Shown here: positions 52,422-63,593 of the stretch, one piece after another
Numbering within the stretch: position 1 is the stretch's first letter
Layout of the letters: every line of letters starts with the position of its first letter
Source of the DNA: Actinernus sp. WN-2022
Taxonomy: Eukaryota; Cnidaria; Anthozoa; Actiniaria; Actinernidae
Assembly: GCA_030867875.1 (NCBI GenBank)
Contig: JAOWCC010001634.1
Coordinates: forward strand, 134,008,022 to 134,072,021
DNA length: 64,000 bases
Reading direction: 5' to 3'
The notes under the pieces: model-generated
The model's database searches: none
Told to the model about the DNA's origin: nothing
The model's input: only the letters and a program-made list of their open reading frames with translations
Program-made: the position numbers and the translations under genes

Positions 52422-53319
52422 CGTTTCTTTAAAATATTACTTACACAATTAGTGGCCTAATAACCCTTCCTATCAGTTCATAGCAACTTAACATAATCAC
52501 CAAATAAACCATTACATATATTCCCAAACTTTTAGTAAGCTCAGATGCCGGCAGCCGTGTACGTGATACGGTATCTTATTATTAAGTCCTATCCAGCACT
52601 AAGCAGTGAACCTGATTTAAGTACACGGGATACACTCATCAAATTAAAACATGCCGATACAATCACTCGGAGATTCTGACTTATCTTCTTATCTCACACT
52701 GGAACTGAAGTCTTCGACAACTAAAAATAATTATCGTTCAAAGCAATCAGTGCCAACCTTTTATGTTGGAGGTAAATTAAAATTGTACACCAATTGGAAA
52801 TGAAACATCACAGTAATTCATCTTTGAAATTTCATACATGATTGTTGCGTTTTAAATATCTTGCAAATCATTTTCCAATCAAGCCTCCTCTAGTTTGGGC
52901 AATATTCGGTTCCATGCACTGAGTTTCGATTCGGCAGGATCTATTTCCGTCTCTTTGACTTTTCGTTCGCAAACCTAATACAGAACTGACTACTACTTCG
53001 AAGTCATTCTCACAAGTACTAGTCGGACTACTTTCCTCCATATGCCACCTCACGGAACAGATGCCAGAAAACTACGATTTCATACTTGAAAAAATATGAA
53101 AACCTTAAACGAATTTTCATATCCGCACCGACCTAATAAAATTCGCTGCCAAAAACTCGTCCTAAAATGTTCACTGCTAAGACATCTTCTCTATCAAAAA
53201 TTCGTCGTAAATGCTTCGCGGCCAACAACTCGTCCTAAAAAATATTCACTACACAAAATAATCACCTATTATATATTCAGTGCAAGAGATAGAAAAATAA
53301 TCTGCGGTTGTACATATTA

Positions 53320-54340
53320 GGTGTGTTCAAAGTTGAATAACTTTGAAAGTAGATTTTCAATAGCCTCCTCCGCAGGCATCTCTAATTTTTGAGGAAATCA
53401 GATTATGGGGTCCCTGTGGCAGGTGAAGAAAAGAGAGGGAGTCACAGGTAACCCAATTCACGATTTTTTAAATCTGATAGAGATGCCTGCGGAGGAGGCT
53501 ATATTTTCAATGCTTTTGAAAGGCTTTATACCAGCAGACCCCATCGCGAGCTTCGAGAGGACCATCGGAAACCGTTTGGATAGAGAACTATGCGCTCAAG
53601 TCTGCCTTAATATTTTCCGTTGTTACAAGGGAAAAGTTAATATTTAACCCAAAAATAAAAACTACAACAAATATGACGGTGCATTCTCATTAATTCAGTT
53701 TATCGTCAGCTTCAACAAAATTCAGTCAACGACACTTTCTTGGGAGTTGAAGGAATAGTTCTTAGCAAAAAACGACAATTGAAATTGCATCGCACCGGAA
53801 ATGACTCTGCGGAAGACATAGATGTGTTTAAAGTTGAATAACTTTGTAAGCAGATTTTCAATGCTTTTGGAACTCGTGGAGCGAATGCCTTTATACCAGC
53901 AGACTCCATCACAAGCATCGAGAGCACCATCGCAAGCCATTTGGGTAGAGCAATATGCGCTCAAGTCTGCCTTAATATTTTCCATTGTTACAAGGGAAAA
54001 GTTAATATTTAACCCAAAAATAAAAACTACAACATTATGGCGGTGCACTCTCATTAATTCAGTTTATCGTCAGCTTCAACAAAATTCAGTCAACAGCTCT
54101 TTCTTGGGAGTTGAAGTAATAGTTCTTAGCAAAAAAAAAATTGAATTTGCAACGCACCGGAAATGAATCTGCGGAAGACATAGGTGTGTTCAAAGTTGAA
54201 TAACTTTGTAAGAAGATTTTCAATGCTTTTGAAACTTGTGGAGCGAATGCCTTTATACCTGCAGACCCCATCGCATGCATCGAGAGGACCATCGCAACCT
54301 CTCTGAGTAGAGTCTTATGCTTTCAAATCTGGCCTAATTT
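53320..54340. repeat. About 362-bp tandem repeats at the inner end of the left arm
   Basis: GTGTGTTCAAAGTTGAATAA begins units near 53,321, 53,822 (variant) and 54,184. Each continues with AACTTTG... GATTTTCAATGCTTTT and GCAGACCCCATCGC. A reverse-orientation unit lies at 56,300-56,505 in the right arm. Confidence 0.75.
53348..53504. mobile_element. 155-bp MITE with ATTTTCA target duplication
   Basis: ATAGCCTCCTCCGCAGGCAT at 53348 and its inverse ATGCCTGCGGAGGAGGCTAT ending 53504. ATTTTCA flanks both ends, while the related tandem units at 53,850 and 54,220 have an uninterrupted GATTTTCAATGC. The duplication is about seven or eight bases, in the hAT range. Confidence 0.78.
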
Positions 54341-56155
54341 GTTGACGAAATTAAGGCCTGGGTCAACAGAAACACACGGCTAACATGGATTATCTCTGTT
54401 ATTAAATTAGTTAAGAAAATCTATACCAAATTGCACATACTAACATAACTCGTGAACCTTAACACTTTAAAGTGAAAACTGTAGTCATGTGACATGTCAT
54501 GTGACCCTTTTTTCTGTGAAAGTTCAACTGCAAATGGGGTAATGAGAACAATCCCTTTAAGAACCGTTTACTGCTGTGGGCGCATCAGATGACATGGAAT
54601 AATGTAAGCATTGTATGTGAGTGGTTTAAAGCGAATTATATAAACTAATTACGACGAAGCCCAATACGAAGAATATATTTTCTTCCAACGCCGGCAATAT
54701 AATTCGGTATCGGCGTCTCAAAATCGCAATTAGTTTTGTATCACGATTCAACAATTAAGTCGTGAATTGTTAAAAGAAAGAAGAGAATGAAGCACCAAAC
54801 TTATGCTGATCGTAATTTCAATTCTCAAAAGGCGCCTAGTATATCTATGGCAACGGTTTCACGGCTTGAGTGGAAAAAACTTTCGCGACGTGTTTTGAAA
54901 TCTCTTCAAAAATTGTGAAAATTGTACTTTTAGCGGATAAGAGTGTTAGATTTCTGACCGAAACTACAATGCCAACCTTACCTTTAGGATTGAATAATTC
55001 TTATCTTGTAATTTACAGTGTTTTGAAGGTGAAATTGTAGAAATCTTGCTGTTGAACAAACGACTTTTGAACTTGACCTGGAACCCATGTAACTGCAAGC
55101 GCTCGCGCAAGAGCCAATCAGAGGCCGGTATTGTGAGACGCCAATACCATGTTATATTGGCGTCTCAAAAGTAAACAAAATGATCAGTGAATCGTGATAC
55201 TTTTCTATATCCCTTTAAGAACCGTTTTGGTTTTAAAATATTAGGGACTCGGAGAAACACGTAATTCTACACTCTCACCATGACTTTTATTTATTGGTAA
55301 GGAGAACACGACTGATCAATAAATCGAGTACAAGGTCACGTGACCTGTTTGCTCTATAATCCCCATATGGATAAAAAGATGTTCTATTGTGAGGCCCAAT
55401 TATAAAGGCAGACACTAGAGAAACAGGAAAACTCTGTGTACCTGTAACCAGGCCTTAACGTACTTGAGCACTAAGTTGCTTACACGTTTAACAGTTCGAT
55501 CACGGCACTTTATTAGCAATGGAAACAAAATTTTTTGGAAAAAAAGCATATCTGAGTTTTCATGGCAAATCTGGCCTAGATATTTAGCCAAAAAAATGCG
55601 ACATCTGAGTTTGCAACACACGAAATTAATTTGTGGTTGTACATATGGGTGCGTTCAAAGCTGAATAATCTTTTTCCTAATTTCAATACTTCTAAGTGGA
55701 AGGTCCACAAGCTGTTAAAAAGCTGACATTTAAGTTTTACGGTGAGTTTGTTTTCATGATATAGTTACCCAATACTCGAACCCAGCCCAACCACCCACTC
55801 CTGAGGCAAGAATAATAAACAGACTTTAAAATTCAAAGTTATCTATAATTTATTTCTTTATTACAAGCCAACAACTTTTGCAATGGTTACCAGAAATTAC
55901 TGCCGAATTCTTTTTTTCCTCAAATTGTGCTTACTACACCGCAATTTGCATTCTAGACGATACACGTTAAGATACCATGGATCGTTCATCTTTTAGGAGA
56001 TATGGGAGTGGGTCGTGGTATTTGAGGGCTGGCCAATAACAAACTGACGTGACCCCCTTAGCCCGTTAGTTTTTTCGTGTGACCCTACATGGCCCCACTA
56101 CCTTGGGCATCGTTTCGCGTGCTTCTCCTTTTTGAGGTCATTTTAATTTCGCGTG
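54341..56155. other. Central spacer of the inverted-repeat element
   Basis: No gene seen. TTGGCGTCTC occurs twice around 54,690-55,165 in opposite settings (GGCGTCTCAAAATCGC and TTGGCGTCTCAAAAGT), suggesting a short internal repeat of about 490 bases. Confidence 0.4.
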
Positions 56156-56159
56156 ACCT

Positions 56160-56204
56160 CACCCTCCCTCCCCCCCCCCTCCCCCCCCCCCCCCCCCCCC
56201 CCCC
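56160..56204. repeat. Poly-C tract
   Basis: Runs of 10 and about 25 C interrupted by single T. On the minus strand this is a G-rich tract able to form quadruplexes. Length in an assembly is unreliable. Confidence 0.85.
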
Positions 56205-57522
56205 TTGAAGCTTTGAAGCCATTTCTTTCGGGTGACCCCATAAATCCTACCAGTCCCCCTATCTCCTAAAATTAATGAGACTGCACCGTCATATGTTGTA
56301 GTTTTTATTTTTGGGTTAAATATTAACCTTTCCCTTGTAACAATGGAAACAAATTAAGGCAGACTTGAGCGCATAGTGATCTACCCAAACGACTAGCGAT
56401 GGTCCTCTCGAAGCATGCGATGGGGTCTGCAGGCATAAAGGCATTCGCTCTGTTAATTTCAAAAGCATTGAAAATCTACTTTCAAAGTTATTCAACTTTG
56501 AACACACCTAATATGTACAACCGCAGATTATTTTTCTATCTCTTGCACTGAATATATAATAGGTGATTTTTTTTTTAATGATTTTTTTTTAGGACGAGTT
56601 GTTGGCCGCGAAGCATTTACGACGAATTTTTGATAGAGAAGATGTCTTAGCAGTAAACATTTTAGGACGAGTTTTTGGCAGCGAATTTTATTAGGTAGGC
56701 GCGGATATGAAAATTCGTTTAAGGTTTTCATATTTTTTCAAGTATGAAATCGTAGTTTTCTGGCATCTGTTCCGTGAGGTGGCATATGGAGGAAAGTAGT
56801 CCGACTAGTACTTGTGAAAATGACTTCGAAGTAGTAGTTAGTTCTGTATTAGGTTTGCGAACGAAAAGTCAAAGAGACGGAAATAGATCCTGCCGAATCG
56901 AAACTCAGTGCATGGAACCGAATATTGCCCAAACTAGAGGAGGCTTGATTGAAAAATGATTTGCAAGATATTTAAAACGCAACAATCATGTATGAAATTT
57001 CAAAGATGAATTACTGTGATGTTTCATTTCCAATTGGTGTACAATTTTAATTTACCCCCAACATATAAGGTTGGCACTGATTGCTTTGAGCGAGAATTAT
57101 TTTTAGTTGTCGAAGACTTCAGTTCCATGTGAGATAAGAAGATAAGTCAGAATCTCCGAGTGATTGTATCGGCATGTTTTAATTTGACGAGTGTATCCCG
57201 TGTACTTAAATCAGGTTCACTGCTTAGTGCTGGATAGGACTTAATAATAAGATACCGTATCACGTACACGGCTGCCGGCATCTGAGCTTACTAAAAGTTT
57301 GGGAAGTTGCTCTGAACTGATAGGAAGGGTTATTAGGCCACTAATTGTGTAAGTAATATTTTAAAGAAATGAAATATATAAAAAGGAAACTATTGCCAAT
57401 GTTCGTGAATGAGTGACCTGAGTCACATATTTATTGCAACAGATATATACTTCTGCTCATTTCTGTCGGTTTTAAAATCATCCTCTCTAATTGCGATGGC
57501 TAATTTGAGTCTTGCGATGGAT

Positions 57523-58665
57523 AGTGCATTCAGTTAGGTACTAGCTGACGTAGTTTTGTTTCTTTTCCAGCAATGGAGAAAAATATATAAATCATTAAGT
57601 CAGTACCAACCAAAAATTAAAAAACACCGCCGGTCGCATTTTAAAAGCTGATATTTTTGTTAAATACTCTGCGGTGGAGCTGTAGTAGTTTGCGATGAAC
57701 AGATGACACCAATTTATACTTGTTCTGACATCAGTATTTCATGGTCAACATTGCTTTGAGCCGAACAGCCGACTGGACGGGTAGTGGGCTTGAGCGGTAC
57801 ATATTTTGGAAAAGCAATGTTGTCATTACTGTCGGTTTTAAATCATCCTGTCTTGTTGCGGTGGGTAATTTTACTCTTGCGATGGATATCAAAATAGTGC
57901 ATTCAGTTAGGCACTAGTTGACGTAGTTTTGTTTCTTTTTGAGCAATGGATAAAAATATATAAATCATTAAGTCAGTACCAACCAAAAATTAAAAAACAC
58001 CGCCGGTCGCATTTTAAAAGCTGATATTTTTGTTAAATACTCTGCGGTGGAGCTGTAGTAGTTTGCGATGAACAGATGACACCAATTTATACTTGTTCTG
58101 ACATCAGTATTTCATGGTCAACATTGCTTTGAGCCGAACAGCCGACTGGACGGGTAGTGGGCTTGAGCGGTACATATTTTGGAAAAGCAATGTTGTCATT
58201 ACTGTCGGTTTTAAATCATCCTGTCTTGTTGCGGTGGGTAATTTTACTCTTGCGATGGATATCAAAATAGTGCATTCAGTTAGGCACTAGTTGACGTAGT
58301 TTTGTTTCTTTTTGAGCAATGGATAAAAATATATAAATCATTAAGTGAACCAACCAAAAATCGAAAACTACAGCCGGTCGCATTTTAAAAGCTGATATTT
58401 CTGTTAAATACTCTGCGATGGAGCTGTAGTAGTTTGCGATGAACAGATTACACCAATTTATACTTGTTCTGACATATTTCATGGTCACCATTGCTTTGAG
58501 CCGGTAGTTATAAAGAGACAAACTTAGTTTAAAGAGCAAACCGGAAGTGGGCTTGAGCGGTACATATTTCGGAAAAGCAATGTTGTCATTACTGTCGGTT
58601 TTAAATCATCTGTCTTGTTGCGATGGGTAATTTTACTCTTGCGATGGATAGTGCATTCAGTTAGG
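57523..58665. repeat. Three-unit ~375-bp tandem repeat in the right arm
   Basis: GTGCATTCAGTTAGG starts units at about 57523, 57897, 58270 and 58651. Two units are nearly identical. The left arm has only one full unit (about 50,018 to 50,382), so the array expanded in one arm only. Confidence 0.8.
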
Positions 58666-59429
58666 TACTAGCAAACGGGACGTGGGTTTGAGCGGTATAT
58701 ATTTTATCTGCCGATTCGGTAATTCACACATCACGGTTCATGCACTCCGGTTTTGCGATAGACAGACTGAAACTTGCGTTGTGACAAACAGTTAATTATG
58801 TCCAACTCTATCGATTAGTCTGGGCCGTTTGAAAACTAAAAAGGGTTTGGAGCGATGTAAGGAACTAGACACAAAAGGTTAGGAAGGTCTCACCTGGCCA
58901 TCGCCGGTCACATGTTTCGGTATATAATATAATTTTAAAAAATCAAGTTGCGATAAGGGGTCGATAAGGGCGATGTATATTGCGATGGATACATCACCTT
59001 ATCTTTTATTACATTTGCTAACACCAGCAGTATTGAAACAATTTCCTAGCCATTATAGTGGAGCAAACATTATAAACAACATGGATTTCGTGACACGAAA
59101 GTGATATAAACTTTTGTCTCTATTTTGCGATTTGTAACTTTACATGACCACAAGGAAGATAATTCAGGTGTGCTTACGTGATAACAATTCCATCGATAGG
59201 AACGTGATTTCTTAGTAATGATTGTCGTTTTGTGCTACTGGTTACAACTTCCAGGCGGACCAGTCGACCGATTAGCAATTCAACAAAAGAAAAGCAAATA
59301 ATTGGTATGGCTGTTGTGCTGTTTATCTCCAGCGAAATACGGGCGATTTTCGTTACGGTCACGTGATCGATGACATCACGTGGTTTGATTGACAAGATCC
59401 TTTAGTCCATTCCCAGTTTTATTGTGGGA

Positions 59430-59537
59430 TCATTTCGGGTACTGATTGGGGATCACATTTCGGGTCGGTGATCATTTCAGGTGCGACTTGAACAGTTTTT
59501 GGGATCATTTCGGGTTCGAGGATCATTTCGGGTTTGG
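59430..59537. repeat. Right subterminal iteron cluster (GGATCATTTCGGG)
   Basis: GGATCATTTCGGG occurs at about 59428, 59502 and 59520, with variants GATCACATTTCGGG and GATCATTTCAGG between. Mirror image of the cluster at 48,1xx. Confidence 0.75.
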
Positions 59538-59696
59538 TACAGTCCTTTGGTTGGTACCATCAGTTTGGAAGCATGGCTATATTTAGCTCCAAATTTACTA
59601 TCCATAGTGTTTGGCTGGTTGCTAAACTTATTAACTTCATTCAGTAAGTTTTCTATTGCTGGTTTGGAATCAATTCCCAAAGATTCAGATAACAAA

Positions 59697-59845
59697 GACA
59701 TGGCTGCCATGTTGGTTGACAAAACAAGAGAAGCTAACGAGCAATCTATTGTGAACGTCATCCAAGATGGCGGCCATGTTGGTTGATCTAACAAGAGAAG
59801 CTAACGAGGAATCTTTTGTTTACGTCAACCAAGATGGCGGCGATG
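59697..59845. repeat. Two-unit 65-bp direct repeat with AAGATGGCGGC
   Basis: ACAAGAGAAGCTAACGAG occurs at about 59724 and 59791. Each is preceded by CCATGTTGGTTGA and followed by an ACGTCA... AAGATGGCGGC block. AAGATGGCGGC is the YY1-type core. Confidence 0.75.
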
Positions 59846-60106
59846 ACGCCAAATGAAAACAAGCAGTTAGTTCTAAAAATATCCATGGTACCAAACTGAT
59901 GGGATCAGATATGGTAGTAGATGGACTCCCTTATTAATTTTCCACTGGTCTCTCGTTAATTTTTTCCCCAATCGGAATCTACAGTTTTGTCCATAATTTT
60001 TGTTTTTGTCCAAGGAAAGAAACGGATCGTTATTACTATAATTACCGAAGGATAAAACAAAGATGCCATTCAGGTGCATAAAAACTGATTATTGGTCAAC
60101 CACAAG

Positions 60107-60725
60107 ATACATACATACATACATACATACACACATATCTTTAATATAAGTTCCCAGAAGGGCTTTTCAACATATATTTACAAATGAATTAAAATAAGTT
60201 AAAGTAGGAGAAACTATAAATTTGTTAAAATACTTATCGATAAAATTGCGTAAAAACTATATATGATCTAAAAACTATCTAAGATTAAAAACTATTACAT
60301 TGGATTCAGTCGTAATAAGAAGCTAATAATTTGGACTTAAGAGCTCTCTTAAATTGAGGAAATGAAGTCGACGCTTTAAGTGTGCTATCTAAGGCATTCC
60401 AAATCTTAACACCTCTGTAACTAAAGGACCTCTGACCGGATGCTGAGTTACATTTAGGAATGTTAAGGTCGCCGCAATTTCGAGTATTGCGCTGGTGTAT
60501 ACTGGATCTCTTGCAAAACTTATCCGATAAGTAGGATGGCGAAAGCCCATTTAAGCATTTAAAGGTCAATAAAATGTCTCTGAGATTAACAGTTTCTTTA
60601 ACCGGTAGCCATTGAAGGTGGCGCAATATAGGTGTGATATGGTCAAATTTGCGTGCGCCAATTATTATTCTGGCTGAGAAATTCTGCACAAGTTGCAGTT
60701 TCAAGAAGTTCCAAGGTGCGAAAAT
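60107..60725 (-). mobile_element. LINE 3' fragment with (TATG)n tail
   Basis: The minus strand encodes the last part of a CR1/L2-like ORF2 (LQLVQNFSARIIIGARKFDH, LQWLPVKETVNLRDILLTFK, RSFSYRGVKIWNALDSTLKA) ending at 60306. The 3' tail on the minus strand is (TATG)n at about 60107-60135 (ATACATACATAC on the plus strand). Strongly 5'-truncated. Confidence 0.85.
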
Positions 60726-61093
60726 AATTCCATGGACGCAGTTGCATCTCGAATTCCCCCAAGAATGCTTTGTAGTAACCTCAGGCCTGTTACCAGAGAG
60801 GTTCGATGGGTTCGAACGAATCCCCCCCCCCCTCCCCCTTCAGTCTTCTCCACAATTAATAACGTAACAAGCAATTTACGTTTTGCATGATACATATGAA
60901 AAAAGCTCATAAAAACGGTGTTAAAGGTTTTCCATATATAAAAAAGCCTTTTGATTCCAGAAAAAAAATGCAAGAACCAACAAACGAAGTAGAAGTCCGG
61001 ATCACTTTGGATGGGATCAAATCAGCAAAATTGTAAAAGTAATTGAAAACGATGCAAGGCTGATTGGTACGGTTCAGTTGGGAAATAATCATA
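60726..61093. other. No gene seen
   Basis: Contains a C-rich tract near 60,823-60,840. Otherwise unremarkable intronic sequence. Confidence 0.4.
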
Positions 61094-61136
61094 TTTAACC
61101 AAAATTTCGGCTGGCACGGCCAACCTTCATCAGGGA
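61094..61136 (-). ncRNA. Partial hammerhead-like core on the minus strand
   Basis: The minus strand reads CCTGATGA, then GGTTGGC-CGT-GCCAGCC (a 7-bp stem with one G-U), then GAAATTTTGG. CUGAUGA plus a closed stem II plus GAAA is the hammerhead core, but no cleavage-site strand pairs nearby. Such sequence is, by recall, frequent in repeat tails of these genomes. Confidence 0.35.
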
Positions 61137-61491
61137 TTACAAGTTGTGAAAATATAAGGTCCTCGTGAAAAGCACGAAGCAAAGAAAACAAATGATTTTT
61201 TCCCGCTTGCTAACTTCAACTCGGCGACTCGTTGGCAAACGGACCTGAACATACATATGATGATAAAATGTAAGTACATAAGGTATATTTTCGTTGTTTC
61301 GTTTTGAATTCACATCTAAATATTTCATTAACGTTTTGTTAAATTACAGAGAGTCGCTTTAGAAGGATTTGGGTTTTATAGTTTGAAGACAATCCTTTTC
61401 TTAAGCGGGTAAGTGAGCAAGCGATGTTATCTTAGGTCGTACACATAGCTTGTGTTGACCAACAGTCAGGGTCTTAAAATAACTGAGTAGA

Positions 61492-61668
61492 CAGGGTTTT
61501 CAATAGAAGCCGGCAGCCGGCGAATCTCGCCGGGTATTTTACATGAAATCGCCGCCTACTTTGATTGAAAAATTGCCCAAAAATTAGATATTTGCGCCAA
61601 TGGCGCTCGATGCTCGCCGCCTACTCTTCAAGTTTTGGCACTTACTTCAAATGTTATTGAAAACCCTG
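61492..61668. mobile_element. 177-bp hAT-like MITE
   Basis: Termini CAGGGTTTTCAATA and TATTGAAAACCCTG, flanked by AGTAGA on both sides (61486-61491 and 61669-61674). CAGGG ends are typical of hAT elements, whose duplications are eight bases; here six match. Interior is GC-rich (GCCGGCAGCCGGCGAA). Confidence 0.85.
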
Positions 61669-61997
61669 AGTAGAAGGTGCTGCCTTTGTGAAACAATCTC
61701 GTTCTCGAACTGCAAATGGTTAGATCTTCACGACTTCTCGGATAAGGATATACATGCAGTACTAACATCGTAGGTCCTAGATCGGCCTGAGATTTATCAG
61801 TCTCACCAGACTGTCACGAGTGACCGACGTTAAATAAGGTTGCTTTACCTTTACACAGGATATAAACTATTTGATGGATTATGTTCTCGCTGAAAGAAGA
61901 CGCTTTTTGCTAGTATTTGATCTCGCTTGATGTGATGTCGGTATAAAAAAAACCGGTAGATTGACAACATAAATGTAAGGAAGGTGCAATAATGTAC

Positions 61998-62078
61998 CTA
62001 TCAGGGAGTCGTAATGCACTGATGGAGGGTAGTATCACGTGATCATCGACACCGTCAAAGTACAGCGCCTGGTTTACC
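61998..62078 (-). CDS. TSP_C-LamG host gene, exon 3
   Basis: 81 bases, acceptor TTTTCCTATCAG and donor ATAG|GTACAT. Reads VNQALYFDGVDDHVILPSIS then ALRLPD. ALYFDGVDDHV is the classic first strand of LamG_3/concanavalin-like domains. Phase 2 on both sides, matching exon 2 and exon 4. Confidence 0.78.
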
Positions 62079-62547
62079 CTGATAGGAAAAATAAACAACG
62101 TACTACCTTTATAGACTAAAAGCAAAGCAAAATACGATGTAATTTCTGTGAGTAAAGTAGGAGATAATATACACCTATCTTTAAAATAGATGTCATGGAT
62201 GATAGTACACAGAACACGGTCACTAGGACACAGGATATGAGATGATCCAAGATGAATTCGTTTACGTCGGAAGTCGAAAACTGTAAGACAATTGCCAATG
62301 GTTTCCGTCGAATCCATTTTTTACAACGCCCACCAATGTTCTCGCAATCTGATTGGCTAATTTTATCGCCCATATCTGGACAGACAACATAAGGTCACAT
62401 CATTCGTCAGGCAGTGCGCGGCGAAGAAGCCTAATGGTTTTACAGCTATTTCATGTTATGATGGAAATTATTGTCAATTAACGGACAGACACGTGAAAAA
62501 CTAACTTCAAATTTGTTAATTCGAATCACACTGTTGTTCTATGTTCT

Positions 62548-62693
62548 GACTGTGTCCTATACTATCCTACTGACTATGTCCTATATCCTGTCTTATGTCC
62601 TACTGACTATGTCCTATATCCTGTCTTATGTCCTACTGACTATGTCCTATATCCTCAGTCTGTCTTATGTCCGATTGACTATGCCCTATGTAC
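62548..62693. repeat. 33-bp tandem repeat (CTATGTCCTATATCCTGTCT...)
   Basis: About three and a half units of 33 bases. On the plus strand it translates to a repeating TMSYILSYVLL pattern, which is probably meaningless. Lies in the intron between exons 2 and 3. Confidence 0.88.
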
Positions 62694-62729
62694 TTTAATT
62701 AAAATATCTACTTAATATTGACATCTCAC

Positions 62730-62873
62730 CTATCGATACATTTGGCCTCCAGACGTGACCATATGACGTCCTCTTGACCAAATACAAACATACCAAGACG
62801 ACCCCCTGTAATGGTGATATCGTACAGGTTACCCGAGTCTGTCAGGATCTTCTCACCTTGGAAGATAACCAAC
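62730..62873 (-). CDS. TSP_C-LamG host gene, exon 2 (end of thrombospondin C-terminal domain)
   Basis: 144 bases, acceptor CTCGTTCCAG, donor ATAG|GTGAGA. Reads LVIFQGEKILTDSGNLYDIT then ITGGRLGMFVFGQEDVIW and RLEAKCID. DSGxLYDxTxxGGRLGxFxFxQExxIW is the end of the thrombospondin C-terminal (L-type lectin-like) domain. In phase with exon 1. Confidence 0.85.
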
Positions 62874-63042
62874 CTGGAACGAGAACAACACACATCATTC
62901 AAATTATTTTTTCGTCGTTTTGATTGGCCGAGAGAACTGCAAATAACTGCCTACAAATAATGGTCTGCTCATGCGCATTACGGTGCAAAGCCGTTTTGCT
63001 GCAAATAATGGTCTGCTCATGCGCAGTAACATTGCATTTGTC

Positions 63043-63150
63043 AACATGGCTCGCTTTCCTGAGCTGTCGGAGAATGACTTGGCATGTTTGATAGAAAGTA
63101 AAATCAGCGAAAACACAAAAAAGCGACTAAAGTTGCTCTGAATTCCGTGA
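63043..63150 (+). pseudogene. Crypton/ZMYM-like N-terminal relic
   Basis: ATG near 63043 reads MARFPELSENDLACLIESKI then SENTKK; after a one-base slip the frame continues ATKVALNSVND. The pattern FxELxExDLxxLIExKxSENTKxATK opens proteins with the Crypton-derived (DUF3504/KCTD1-ZMYM-type) domain, common in cnidarians. Only about 35 residues remain. Confidence 0.55.
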
Positions 63151-63179
63151 ATGACAAAACAATTATTGGACTCGGTTAT

Positions 63180-63256
63180 CGCAAAATATCGTGATTTGTT
63201 AGTGTCTCGCAATCAATAATTGATTGCTCGCCACTAACAAATCACGATATTTTGCG
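63180..63256. repeat. 25-bp perfect hairpin
   Basis: CGCAAAATATCGTGATTTGT... and its exact inverse are separated by a 27-base loop that is itself nearly palindromic (GCAATCAATAATTGATTGC). Directly follows the Crypton-like relic. Confidence 0.85.
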
Positions 63257-63495
63257 AAACCTCGTTCAATAATTGCTTATTGTTTATTATTACTGACTGT
63301 AACAGAAAACAAAAATCGAAATTTCCCCCACCATTTTTACCGTACTTGAAAAAACAGAGTACGCAAAAGTGCATGTGTATATGTGGTTCATTCAAATTCT
63401 AGCTATTATTTCACAGGCGCTGTTTGCGTAACCAGTTAAGGGCGTGATATCAATTTTATGATAATAATGTACGATATCATTTTGGATTTTTATAC

Positions 63496-63593
63496 CGTAT
63501 CAGTCCAATGGATGGTCTGTGCATGACATGGAACTGGTACGGCGTCTCGTGCTTCCAACCTTCCATCTTGGGATCGTGCCACAAGACGGTCAC
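63496..63593 (-). CDS. TSP_C-LamG host gene, exon 1 in window (thrombospondin C-terminal domain)
   Basis: 98 bases, acceptor CGTCCAG and donor ACG|GTATAA. Reads VTVLWHDPKMEGWKHETPYQ then FHVMHRPSIGLIR. VxxLWxDPxxxGWKxxTxYxxxxxHRPxxGLIR is diagnostic of the thrombospondin C-terminal domain, a secreted, calcium-binding beta-sandwich that binds cell-surface receptors. Earlier exons of the gene lie beyond the right edge. The combination with a following LamG-like domain is inferred from strand, splice phase and order. Confidence 0.87.

Larger units (their letters stand above)
48084..59549. mobile_element. 11.5-kb inverted-repeat element with subterminal iterons
   Basis: The ends are complementary: left CTGTACCAAACGCGAAATGA, right ...TCATTTCGGGTTTGGTACAG. 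Mirror similarity can be followed inward from 48,084 to about 53,650 and from 59,549 to about 56,280 (for example CATATGCCACCTCACGGAAC at 53,040 and its inverse at 56,770). The arms differ by later insertions: 48,440-49,560 and 50,531-52,421 are only on the left. Each end has four or five copies of CCCGAAATGATCC within 110 bases. No transposase is recognised. It lies within the host-gene intron. Confidence 0.82.
47839..61997 (-). other. 14-kb intron of the host gene, filled by mobile DNA
   Basis: Lies between exon 3 and exon 4, whose splice phases agree. It holds the 11.5-kb inverted-repeat structure, LINE, MITE and a hammerhead-like motif. The intron is inferred from the split LamG domain. 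Confidence 0.65.

Noticed and set aside
59477..59794. Overlapping ORFs on both strands near 59.5-59.8 kb
   Set aside because: They read through iterons and a direct repeat, and no protein signature is present.
62471..62698. 75-codon ORF with repeating YVLLTMSYILS
   Set aside because: It is only the translation of a 33-bp tandem repeat inside an intron.
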